A DNA stretch of 6,258 nt, taken from JBDTMT01 sp033764095 (GTDB taxonomy: Bacteria; Desulfobacterota; Binatia; HRBIN30; CADEER01). Shown here piece by piece: positions 1 through 6,053 of this stretch. The first letter of the stretch is position 1, and the number at the start of each line of letters is the position of its first letter. The stretch covers positions 1 through 6,258 of the forward strand of contig JANRJF010000277.1 of assembly GCA_033764095.1 (NCBI GenBank), read 5' to 3'. The position numbers were made by a program, and so were the translations under genes. The notes beneath the pieces were generated by a model. It was not told where the DNA came from, ran no database searches, and worked only from the letters and a program-made list of their open reading frames with translations.

Positions 1-1052
1 GGCAGCTGCGGCGCGGCGTCGATGCGCTCGATGACGGCGCGCTGATCGCGCACCACCGCGTCGAGCTGCACGCGCGCGCCGGCACCCAGACCGCGCAGCA
101 CATCGGCGCTGTCGGCGTCGGGCAGCTCGAAGGTGTAGGCGCCGACGCGGACGCGATCGGCGCCGGCGGGGCTGGCGAAGCCCTCGATCTGCACGCGCGC
201 GACGCGGCCGTCGAACGGCAGGCGCGGCAGCGGCTCGACGGCTGTCGCGCGCAGCACGTCGCCGTCCCAGCGGCCGCTCACCCGAACCTCGTCGCTCGCC
301 GCCGCGAGGTCGTCCGCCAGGCCGGCGATGCGCGTGCCGGCGATCGCCGCGCCGCCCGCGGCATCGAGGCTGAGCGGACCACTCAGGCGCGCCACGTCGC
401 CGGCCGCCAGCCGCACCTGCGAGGCGGCGATGGCGCCGTCGGCCTGGCGCAGGCCGCTCACCTGCACGACAGCGCCGAGCGGGAAGTCGGCGACGCGGGC
501 GGCGCCGCCCGCGTCACCGCGCGTCGTCGCCGACAGGCGCACCGTCTGGCCGATGACCTCGATCGCGTCCGCCTCCGCCAGGACGCGCGTCACCGGCCCG
601 ACCACGACGTGGCGCACGCTCACCTCGCTGGCGCGCAGCGCGTCGTCGGCGCCGCCGGCGACGACCTCGACCACCTGGCCGACGGCGAGGTCGGCGACGC
701 GCGCGGCGGCGCCGTCGATGCGCACGCGCGTCGCGTCGTCATAGTGCAGCTCGACGCCGTCGACGCAGATGCTGGCGAAGCCGGTGATGGTGCCGATGAC
801 GCCGCGCTCGCCCGACGCCGACACGCCGGTGCCGCCGACGCCGCTGTCGTCCTGGCCCGGATCGTCCGGCAGCAGGCCGGTGCCGCCCAGCCCGCTGTCG
901 TCGCCACTGCCCGGCGCGTGGCCGGTGCCGCCGATGCCGCCCTCGTCGGGATAGGGAGCGCCGCCGCCGGCGCAGCGGTTCTCGGCCGCCGCGCCGTTCG
1001 CCGCCAGGCACACGGCGAGCAGCAGCGCCAGCAGCGGCTCAATCCGGCGCAT
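1..1052 (-). CDS. Secreted DUF5666 domain protein, C-terminus beyond window
   Basis: The reading frame opens with ATG at 1052 and stays open for 350 codons to the left edge, so the C-terminus is missing. AGGA lies 5 nt before the ATG, inside the end of the upstream DUF6502 gene. Those two genes overlap by 14 bp, which suggests translational coupling. Residues 1-23 form a Sec signal peptide (basic start, Leu/Ala core, cleavage after Ala-Ala-Ala). LAVC does not fit a lipobox well, so I favour soluble or periplasmic over lipoprotein. A Gly/Asp-rich linker follows, with three copies of the (I/L/V)GGTG motif at about residues 40-44, 55-59 and 72-76. After it come about four beta-rich repeats of DUF5666 type (about 84-133, 142-205, 211-265 and 269-346). 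The first has the typical sequence GVIGTITGFASICVDGVELH. DUF5666 has no established biochemical role that I know of; an envelope function is inferred. Family call confident, function unknown. Confidence 0.85.
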   Translation of the reverse strand, partial: MRRIEPLLALLLAVCLAANGAAAENRCAGGGAPYPDEGGIGGTGHAPGSGDDSGLGGTGLLPDDPGQDDSGVGGTGVSASGERGVIGTITGFASICVDGVELHYDDATRVRIDGAAARVADLAVGQVVEVVAGGADDALRASEVSVRHVVVGPVTRVLAEADAIEVIGQTVRLSATTRGDAGGAARVADFPLGAVVQVSGLRQADGAIAASQVRLAAGDVARLSGPLSLDAAGGAAIAGTRIAGLADDLAAASDEVRVSGRWDGDVLRATAVEPLPRLPFDGRVARVQIEGFASPAGADRVRVGAYTFELPDADSADVLRGLGAGARVQLDAVVRDQRAVIERIDAAPQL

Positions 1053-1914
1053 CCTCGTCCTGGTCTCCCGGCTCGATCGGCGGCGCCTCGTTGAACAGGT
1101 AGAGGCCGAAGTTGAAGCGCAGCCGCGCCTCCGCCTGTCCGGTATCGCGCTGCTGCAGCGCCAGCGCGCGCGCGTTCAGCTCCTGCAGCACCTCCATGCC
1201 GCGCCGGCGCGCCAGCTCGCTGAGCTCCGCCACCGACGCCGGGCTGAGCCGGTTGTAGTTGACGCTGCGCTCCGGGAACGGCGCCGGCTCGCCGAGCACG
1301 TTGTGCACCGCGGCGGCGAGATGGTCGTGCAGGTTGCGGCCGAAGAAGTACGCCATCTCGTCCGAGCCGTCGGGCGGGATGAACGCGTCGACGTTCAGGC
1401 AGACGCGATCCTGCTCGTCGAGGTGTGCGATGCCCTGTCGCAGCCATTCGTCGAGCACGACGCGCGGCCGGATGTCGGTGTTGACCGAGCGCACCAGCGA
1501 CTCGAACGAGTGCGCCTCCCCCGCCCCCGCCAGGCGCGGCAGCGGCCGCGGCGCGCCCTGCGCGTCGCGATACTCGGACAGCGCCGTCCAGCGGCCGATC
1601 AGTTGCGAGCCGAGCGACGCGGCGCGCGGTGCGGCCGTCGGCGCGTGGCGCTGGCCGCGCAGGCGCTTGACGTCCTTGCGATGCACGCCGGTGAGCAGGG
1701 TGACGCGGCTGTCGCTCTGCCGTTTGCCCTCGACCGGGAACTCGCGCGTGGCGACGTCCACGTAGGCGCTGCGCAGCAGGCCCGCGGCGAGTGGAAAGGG
1801 GACCGAACGGGCGATCAGCAACCGCGCCAGAGGCAGAAAAATGCGCTCGATCGCCGCCAACAGGCTCGCGCGGCCGCCCCGCGTCGAAGTTTTTTCTCCT
1901 GTTATTTCAGCCAC
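1039..1914 (-). CDS. DUF6502 family protein, possible transcription regulator
   Basis: The stop codon is at 1039-1041. The frame can start at GTG 1914 (291 aa) or at an upstream GTG at 1971 (310 aa). I prefer 1914 because the extra 19 codons are A/T-rich, unlike the rest, and lie over operator-like palindromes. Neither start has a strong ribosome binding site (weak GAG-type motifs only). Residues 20-60 hold a helical segment (LLAAIERIFLPLARLLIARS) followed by VPFP. Residues about 67-86 hold the conserved SDSRVTLLTGVHRKDVKRLR, which looks like a helix-turn-helix recognition segment. The C-terminal part has FGRNLHDHLAAAVHNVL (about 191-207) and FNFGLYLFNE (about 267-276), as I recall from DUF6502 proteins. 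Membership comes from recognised sequence; DNA binding is inferred. It is the first gene of an operon with the DUF5666 gene, a pairing I believe recurs in other proteobacteria. It may regulate its own operon. Confidence 0.8.
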   Translation of the reverse strand: MAEITGEKTSTRGGRASLLAAIERIFLPLARLLIARSVPFPLAAGLLRSAYVDVATREFPVEGKRQSDSRVTLLTGVHRKDVKRLRGQRHAPTAAPRAASLGSQLIGRWTALSEYRDAQGAPRPLPRLAGAGEAHSFESLVRSVNTDIRPRVVLDEWLRQGIAHLDEQDRVCLNVDAFIPPDGSDEMAYFFGRNLHDHLAAAVHNVLGEPAPFPERSVNYNRLSPASVAELSELARRRGMEVLQELNARALALQQRDTGQAEARLRFNFGLYLFNEAPPIEPGDQDEDAPD

Positions 1915-2005
1915 GTGGGATTCTCTACCACTTTTTTTTCGTTCTGGCCATTGTGTGGGAAATATTTCCACGAAATCTCTCGTCTACGTGGGAAAGTCGC
2001 CCACG
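1911..2005. promoter_or_regulatory. Divergent control region with clustered GTGGGAAA palindromes
   Basis: This is the only distinctly A/T-rich stretch between the divergent DUF6502 operon (minus) and the Cys-rich protein gene (plus). Three related sites sit within 95 bp. The first is CCACGTGG plus GA at 1911-1920. The second is GTGGGAAATATTTCCAC at 1955-1971, a palindrome broken by one extra G. The third is CGTGGG-N7-CCCACG at 1987-2005, a perfect 6-bp inverted repeat. TTTCCACG (1965-1972) and CGTGGGAAA (1987-1995) also face each other across the gap. This looks like a multi-site operator for a dimeric regulator, possibly DUF6502 itself. I cannot place -35/-10 boxes with confidence. The sites would lie in the coding region if the GTG at 1971 were the real DUF6502 start. 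Confidence 0.45.
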
Positions 2006-2062
2006 CAGTTCGGCAGGCCGCGACCTGGCGGTCGCAGACCACGCACCGAGAAAGGAGGAACC

Positions 2063-2104
2063 ATGCGGAGAACCGCTGCCCACGCGCGCTCCCGACGCGG
2101 CTGA
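2063..2104 (+). CDS. Possible 13-residue Arg-rich leader peptide
   Basis: ATG at 2063 opens a 13-codon frame (MRRTAAHARSRRG, 5 Arg) ending with TGA at 2102-2104. It is preceded by a perfect AGGAGG (2053-2058) with a 4-nt spacer, the strongest Shine-Dalgarno in the window. No other long frame can use that site. The stop lies 66 nt before the start of the Cys-rich secreted protein, so it could be a leader peptide or an upstream frame that governs that gene. A perfect hairpin, GCGACC-TGGC-GGTCGC (2020-2035), lies just before it and could fold in the 5' UTR. I see no clear attenuator or T-tract after it. The alternative is a remnant of a lost gene start, or chance. No function can be assigned. 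Confidence 0.3.
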   Translation: MRRTAAHARSRRG

Positions 2105-2170
2105 CCGGCGCTCGCGGCCCCTGACGGACCTGCTTCCCAACCCACACCAACCCCAACAAGGAGACATCGG

Positions 2171-2587
2171 ATGACCACCTCGACCCGCACCACCATCGCC
2201 GCGTTGCTGGCCTTGACCGTCGGCTTCGCCCTGCCCGCCCTGGCGCACAGCCGCCGCGGCGGCGCCACCCGTCCGCCCGCCGGCCAGAGCGTGCATTCGC
2301 GCGGCCTGCTCGGCCAGCTCGTCTTCCCCTGTCAGGCGGCCTGCTCCAGCAGCTCGCAGGACTGCATCGACACCGCCAACGACACGGCGCTGAGCTGCAT
2401 CGCGGCCGCCTGCGGCAGCGAGGTCAGCGCGGCGCAGACCGCGTGCGGCGCTGACCGCACCTCCGACGCGTGCGGCAGCGCGGTCGACGCGCTCGCCGAT
2501 TGCGGCGACGCCTGTCTCGACGCCCGCACCGACGCCGCCGACGTCTGCCGCGACGCGCTCGGCGACTGCCGCGCCGCCTGCGAGTGA
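2171..2587 (+). CDS. Secreted cysteine-rich small protein (12 Cys)
   Basis: ATG at 2171 follows AAGGAG with about 8 nt spacing, and the frame gives 138 aa. Residues 1-25 are a Sec signal peptide (hydrophobic core AALLALTVGFALPALA, cleavage after Ala-Leu-Ala). A short Arg/Gly/Ser linker follows, to about residue 50. The mature domain (51-138) is rich in Ala, Asp and Ser and has 12 cysteines at 54, 58, 65, 76, 81, 92, 101, 111, 115, 126, 133 and 137. It includes three CX3C pairs (54/58, 111/115 and 133/137). Spacings of 4, 7 and 11 residues place Cys on one helical face, so I infer a compact disulfide-stapled helical protein in the periplasm or outside. A metal-binding role is possible but there is no His ligand set. 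I do not recognise the family. It is divergent from the DUF6502 operon and shares its control region. An inverted repeat follows the stop. Confidence 0.8.
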   Translation: MTTSTRTTIAALLALTVGFALPALAHSRRGGATRPPAGQSVHSRGLLGQLVFPCQAACSSSSQDCIDTANDTALSCIAAACGSEVSAAQTACGADRTSDACGSAVDALADCGDACLDARTDAADVCRDALGDCRAACE

Positions 2588-2608
2588 ACGGGAAACGATG
2601 AGCGACCG

Positions 2609-2687
2609 CTCGGAAGCGATGAGCGACGAGCGATGAGCGACGAGTGGTCGTCTCATCGCTCGGCACTCATCGCTCATCGCTTCCGAG
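2609..2687. repeat. GATGAGCGA-type inverted repeat, copy 1
   Basis: The arms are 2609-2630 and 2666-2687 and match at 21 of 22 positions (arm core GGAAGCGATGAGCGA). Inside is a second, perfect 11-bp pair, CGAGCGATGAG (2627-2637) with CTCATCGCTCG (2652-2662). Additional GATGAGCGA units lie at 2598-2606 and in the loop. The transcript would form a long hairpin directly after the Cys-rich gene and before the barrel gene. It could act as a terminator or an mRNA 3'-end stabiliser. There is no T-tract after it, so intrinsic termination is uncertain. The same motif recurs at 3578-3648. The rest of the 2588-2746 gap shows no gene. Confidence 0.8.
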
Positions 2688-2746
2688 ATCTCGCCCGTCG
2701 CTTCCGCTCGCTTGCTCTCCCGTTCCGATGCCAATAGCTCCGCCGC

Positions 2747-3568
2747 ATGCTGCGCCGTCGCTGGCTCGCGATCTGCCTGGTGATGAGCCTGGCGGCGAGC
2801 GACCAGGCATCCGCCGCGGTGGGACCGGCGGCGGCCAAACCGTCGCTCTTCGAGCGCTTCAAGGTCAGCCTCGGCTACCACTACAGCATCGGCGACTACG
2901 GCGAGTCGGAGCGCACCACCATTCAGTACGTGCCGTTGGTGCTCACCGCCGACATCGACCGCTGGCGCGTGCAGGCGACGATTCCGTATCTGAACATCGA
3001 CGGCCCGGCGGGCATCATCGAGGGCCCCAACGGTCCGATCCAGACCACCGACGGCGACGCCAGCGGCCTCGGCGACCTGCTGCTGCGCGGCGCCTACCTG
3101 CTGCCCATCGAGCGCGCGCTGCCGCAGGACTGGAGTGCGTCGGCCTGGCTGCCGTACGTCGACCTGGTCGCGCTGCTGAAGATCCCCACCGCCAGCCGCG
3201 GCCAGGGGCTGGGCACCGGCGAGGTCGACTTCGGCGTCGAGAGCGAGCTCACCTGGTCGCTCGGCGCCTTCTCCCCGTTCGCGACGCTCGGCTATCGCTA
3301 CCTCGGCAGCCCGCCGGATCAGCATCTCTCCGACGTCTTCGTCGGCTCGCTCGGCGCGCTCTACCGGTTCCTGCCGTCGCTCAGCGCCGGAGCCCTGCTC
3401 GATTACCGCACCTCGCCCTCACCCGACACCGGCCAGCAGCTCGACCTGGTACCCTACGCCGCCTGGCGGATCACCGACGCCTGGTCGCTGGAGAGCTACG
3501 TCTCCGCCGGCCTCGCCGACGGCAGCCCCGACGTCGGCGTCGGCTTCCAGCTCGGCTACAGTTGGTGA
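2747..3568 (+). CDS. Outer-membrane beta-barrel, phenol-degradation MetA-type (PF13557-like)
   Basis: ATG at 2747 gives 273 aa; the first candidate ATG upstream (2728) hits a stop at once. No clear Shine-Dalgarno is visible. Residues 1-23 are a signal peptide (Arg-rich start, cleavage after Ala-Ser-Ala). The rest alternates polar and hydrophobic residues, as in transmembrane beta strands, and ends in Tyr-Ser-Trp, the aromatic C-terminus typical of BAM-inserted barrels. Family-like landmarks are GLGD (107-110) before LLLRGAYLLP, KIPTA (145-149), GTGEVDFG (156-163) and a following LGYRYLG. These match the pattern I know for PF13557, whose members sit near aromatic degradation genes and are thought to be transporters or channels. 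Here the neighbour is a convergent monooxygenase, so a shared pathway is only suggested. The gene is bracketed by two copies of the same inverted repeat. Barrel confident, substrate unknown. Confidence 0.85.
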   Translation: MLRRRWLAICLVMSLAASDQASAAVGPAAAKPSLFERFKVSLGYHYSIGDYGESERTTIQYVPLVLTADIDRWRVQATIPYLNIDGPAGIIEGPNGPIQTTDGDASGLGDLLLRGAYLLPIERALPQDWSASAWLPYVDLVALLKIPTASRGQGLGTGEVDFGVESELTWSLGAFSPFATLGYRYLGSPPDQHLSDVFVGSLGALYRFLPSLSAGALLDYRTSPSPDTGQQLDLVPYAAWRITDAWSLESYVSAGLADGSPDVGVGFQLGYSW

Positions 3569-3577
3569 AACGAGACA

Positions 3578-3648
3578 AGCGATGAGCGATGAGCGACGAG
3601 ACGGTTCTTCTACCGCCACTCATCGCTCGTCACTCATCGCTCATCGCT
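3578..3648. terminator. GATGAGCGA-type inverted repeat, copy 2, between convergent genes
   Basis: The arms are 3578-3600 and 3626-3648 and match at 22 of 23 positions (arm core GCGATGAGCGATGAGCGA), with a 25-nt loop. The hairpin lies between the stop of the barrel gene (3568) and the stop of the monooxygenase (3657-3659), in an 88-bp convergent gap. A bidirectional terminator or a buffer against transcriptional interference is the natural reading. No T-tract is present, so this is inferred from position and symmetry. It belongs to the same repeat family as 2609-2687. Confidence 0.65.
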
Positions 3649-3656
3649 CTCTCTAC

Positions 3657-5585
3657 TCATCGCCACTCGAAGTCCTCGACCGCCGGCGTGCGCGTCCAGC
3701 CCCAGTAGTCGACCAGGCGCCACGGTGAGGTGGTCAGCACGCGGCCGGCGGCGTTCTTGTACCAACTCGTCTCACCGCGGTGCTGCCAGACCATCTGGTC
3801 GTGGCGCGCGTCAAAGCGCGCGGCGTAGGCGTCGTGCACCTCCTGGCGGCACTCGATGACGCGGCGGTCCTGGCGCAGCAGCTCGGCCAGGCAGCCGATG
3901 ACGTACCGAACCTGGCACTCGGAGTGGAAGATGATGCTGCCGGCGTGCGCCAGGTTGGTGCCCGGACCGTAGAGGCAGAACAGGTTCGGGAAGCCGGGGA
4001 CGGTGATGCCGAGGTAGGCGCGCGGCTCGTCGCCCCACCGCTCGTGCAGCGTCACGCCGCCGCGGCCGACGATCTCCATCGGCCACAGGAACCGGTTGGC
4101 GTGGAAGCCGGTGGCGTAGACGATGACGTCGACGGCGTGCTCGCTGCCGTCGGCGCAGCGGATACCGCTCGGCGTGATCGCGGCGATCGGCGCGGTGATC
4201 AGCCCGACGTTGTCGCGCTTCAGCGTCGCCAGCCAGGTGCCGTTGTCCTGCAGCATGCGCTTGATGAAGGGCGGGTAGCGCGGCACCACCTTGTCGACCA
4301 GGTCCTGCCGGTCGCCGAGCTGCTCCACCATGTAGCTGGTGAAGTACTCGCGCATGACGTCGTTCATGGCGTTGACCGAACGGTCCTGGTGCGGCCACTC
4401 GGGATCGACGACCAGCGACGGCAGCAGCCCGTCTGAACCGGGAAAGAAGAGCAGGAAGCGGTACCAGCGCGCGTAGTACGGCACGTGGTGCAGCAGCCAC
4501 TGCTTCGCCGCGCTGACGCGCGAGTGATAGCGCGGGTTGGGCACCATCCACGGCGGCGAGCGCTGGAAGACCAGCAGCTGGCTGGCGACCTTCGCCACCT
4601 CGGGCGCCAACTGGAAGGCGCTGGCGCCGGTGCCGATCACCGCGACGCGCTTGCCGGTGAGGTCGTGGTGGTGCTGCCATCGCGCCGAGTGGAAGGCCGC
4701 GCCGGCGAACGTCTCGCGCCCCGGGATGTCGGGCAGCTTGGGTCGATTGAGCGCGCCGACCGCGCTGATCAGCGCGCTGGCGGTCAGCGTCTCCTCGCCG
4801 CTCGGCGTGCGCAGCCGCAGGACCCAGGCGCCGGCCGCCTCGTCCCAGCCCGCCGACACGACCTCGGTGGAGAAGCGCATGTGCGGGCGCACGCCGAAGT
4901 CGCTGGCGCAGCGCTCGAAGTACTCGACCAGTTCGTCGCGCCGCGAGAAGAACTCCGGCCAGTCGTGGTTGGGCGCGAACGAGTAGCTGTAGAAGTGATT
5001 GGCGACGTCCACCCGGCATCCCGGATAGCTGTTCTCCAGCCAGGTGCCGCCGACCGCCGCGTTCTTCTCCAGCACCACGTACGGCACGCCCGCCTGCTCC
5101 AGCCGGATGGCGGCGAGCAGGCCCGACATGCCGGCGCCGATGATCGCGACGCGCAAGCCCTGGCGCCGCGCCGCCGGCACGCCGCTCCAGTCGACGCCGC
5201 GCTCGTCGCCGTGGTCGAGCGCCATCTCCTCCAGGAACATCGGCACGTACTCGTCGGCGACCTCGGTGCCGACCATGAAGCTCATCATGGCGCGCAGCGT
5301 CTCGGGCGACGGCGGCGGCGGCAGCGTGCAGCCGCGGTCGCGATAGTCGCGCAACGCCTGCAGCGCCATGCCGCGCACCGCCGCCTTGTCGTCGTCGCTG
5401 AGGCCGCCGTCGACCTCGCCAGGCAGCGACGGCTGCGGCCGGATCGGCCCCTGCAGCACGCGCGCCGCGTCGCCGGTCAGGTGCACGATCGCCATCAGCA
5501 GCGTCGCGATGCTGGCGTGCTGCAGGACGTCGGCGAGGAAGGCGTCGTCCTCGGTGATCGGCGCGTCGGCGGCCAGAGAGCTCAT
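3657..5585 (-). CDS. HAPMO-like type I Baeyer-Villiger monooxygenase
   Basis: ATG at 5585 gives 642 aa, close to the roughly 640 aa of 4-hydroxyacetophenone monooxygenase (HAPMO). A longer frame to 5783 runs through repeats and is rejected. No good ribosome binding site precedes 5585. Such enzymes use FAD, NADPH and O2 to turn ketones into esters. Residues 1-140 match the HAPMO-specific N-terminal extension (for example TLLMAIVHLTGD). The FAD-binding GAGMSG is at 150-155, GGTW at 179-182, and the Baeyer-Villiger fingerprint F293-x-G295-x3-H299-x3-W303 is intact. The residue after Trp is Gln304, where Pro or Asp is usual. The NADPH-site GTGASA is at 318-323. R342 and K456/R457 (in TLKRDN) align by memory with HAPMO R339, K439 and R440, tied to NADPH preference and catalysis. 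YATGFH (490-495) is also conserved. The enzyme is cytosolic. No esterase (hapF-like) partner is next to it. The actual ketone is unknown; aryl ketones are the best guess. Confidence 0.93.
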   Translation of the reverse strand: MSSLAADAPITEDDAFLADVLQHASIATLLMAIVHLTGDAARVLQGPIRPQPSLPGEVDGGLSDDDKAAVRGMALQALRDYRDRGCTLPPPPSPETLRAMMSFMVGTEVADEYVPMFLEEMALDHGDERGVDWSGVPAARRQGLRVAIIGAGMSGLLAAIRLEQAGVPYVVLEKNAAVGGTWLENSYPGCRVDVANHFYSYSFAPNHDWPEFFSRRDELVEYFERCASDFGVRPHMRFSTEVVSAGWDEAAGAWVLRLRTPSGEETLTASALISAVGALNRPKLPDIPGRETFAGAAFHSARWQHHHDLTGKRVAVIGTGASAFQLAPEVAKVASQLLVFQRSPPWMVPNPRYHSRVSAAKQWLLHHVPYYARWYRFLLFFPGSDGLLPSLVVDPEWPHQDRSVNAMNDVMREYFTSYMVEQLGDRQDLVDKVVPRYPPFIKRMLQDNGTWLATLKRDNVGLITAPIAAITPSGIRCADGSEHAVDVIVYATGFHANRFLWPMEIVGRGGVTLHERWGDEPRAYLGITVPGFPNLFCLYGPGTNLAHAGSIIFHSECQVRYVIGCLAELLRQDRRVIECRQEVHDAYAARFDARHDQMVWQHRGETSWYKNAAGRVLTTSPWRLVDYWGWTRTPAVEDFEWR

Positions 5586-5705
5586 CGCAATCGCAGGAGG
5601 AACTTCAATGCGCCTACCACAGCCCGTTGCACTTCCGCCAAGGCGGTGTGTGGCTGACCGCCGAGCCGGCGCGTGCGCCGCCGGGCACCAGAATGCGATC
5701 GCCAT

Positions 5706-5727
5706 GGGCGCCGGACGGCGCGGTCTC
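5706..5727 (+). repeat. 22-bp direct repeat, first copy
   Basis: A 22-bp sequence beginning GGGCGCCGGACGGCGC and ending in GGTCTC is exactly repeated at 6140-6161. Its core, GCGCC-GGAC-GGCGC, is a small inverted repeat. The two copies bracket the 47-bp array, the mobile element and the tandem hairpins, about 434 bp apart. Sequence on either side of the copies is not similar. Function unknown. Confidence 0.6.
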
Positions 5728-5732
5728 CATTC

Positions 5733-6049
5733 GCATCGATCCGACGGCGACCGGTTCCCACCGCACGTCCGGCCCATTCGCATCGACCGGCTTTGCCCAA
5801 GAATTCAGTTCGGACCCCCATCCTCACCTTCCCCCGCTGACGCGGGGGAAGGGACCGAACCAACACGCTTTGTCGCACATGGCCGGCATGGATCCGATTC
5901 CTTCCCCCGCAGCGCGGGGGAAGGCCAGGATGGGGGTCCGAAGTGGTTTGTTGGTCAAAGCCGCATCGATCCGACGGCGAGCGGTTCCCACCGCACGTCC
6001 GGCCCATTCGCACCGATCCGACGGCGACCGGTTCCCACAGGACGTCCGG
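5733..6049 (+). repeat. 47-bp tandem repeat array, interrupted
   Basis: Unit 1 is 5733-5779 (starts GCATCGATCCGACGGCGACC, ends CCCATTC). Unit 2 starts at 5780 with GCATCGA and is broken by an inserted element. A full unit resumes at 5963-6009, differing from unit 1 at one position, and a partial, diverged unit follows at 6010-6049. The period is exactly 47 bp on both sides of the insertion. Removing the insertion plus one copy of the duplicated GCATCGA restores a continuous array of nearly three units. A 47-bp period is not a multiple of three, which argues against a coding repeat. It contains no long palindrome. Confidence 0.85.
5789..5962. mobile_element. MITE-like palindromic element, ~174 bp, no transposase
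   Basis: The ends GGCTTTG (5789) and CAAAGCC (5962) begin terminal inverted repeats of about 64 bp that agree at roughly 85% or more. They share CTTCGGACCCCCATCCT-type sequence with few mismatches. Each arm carries its own perfect 11-bp hairpin, CCTTCCCCCGC/GCGGGGGAAGG (5827-5837 with 5842-5852; 5900-5910 with 5914-5924). A ~47-bp core (5853-5899) has no gene. GCATCGA flanks both sides (5780-5786 and 5963-5969), consistent with a 7-bp target duplication, extendable to 9 bp with one mismatch. It sits inside a 47-bp tandem array. The GGGGGAAGG hairpin with a GGATGGGGG tail resembles dispersed intergenic repeats common in proteobacteria. It would have to be moved by a transposase elsewhere. Mobility is inferred. 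Confidence 0.7.
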
Positions 6050-6053
6050 GGTA

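Noticed and set aside
620..1447. Long Arg/Ala-rich frames on both strands over the DUF6502-DUF5666 operon
   Set aside because: These are out-of-frame shadows of the two real minus-strand genes in GC-rich DNA.
1925..3325. 466-residue minus-strand frame opposite the Cys-rich and barrel genes
   Set aside because: It crosses two well-supported plus-strand genes and the inverted repeat, and its composition is an Ala/Arg/Gly shadow with no recognisable domain.
4485..5657. 390-residue plus-strand frame opposite the monooxygenase
   Set aside because: It is an antisense shadow rich in His, Arg and Ala; the opposite strand encodes a clear enzyme family.
5586..5783. 66-residue N-terminal extension of the monooxygenase
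   Set aside because: It reads through the 47-bp repeat and has no similarity to the family. The ATG at 5585 gives a length and N-terminus matching HAPMO.
5733..6049. CRISPR array
   Set aside because: The 47-bp units are directly contiguous with no unique spacers, and the only interruption is a palindromic element; no cas gene is near.
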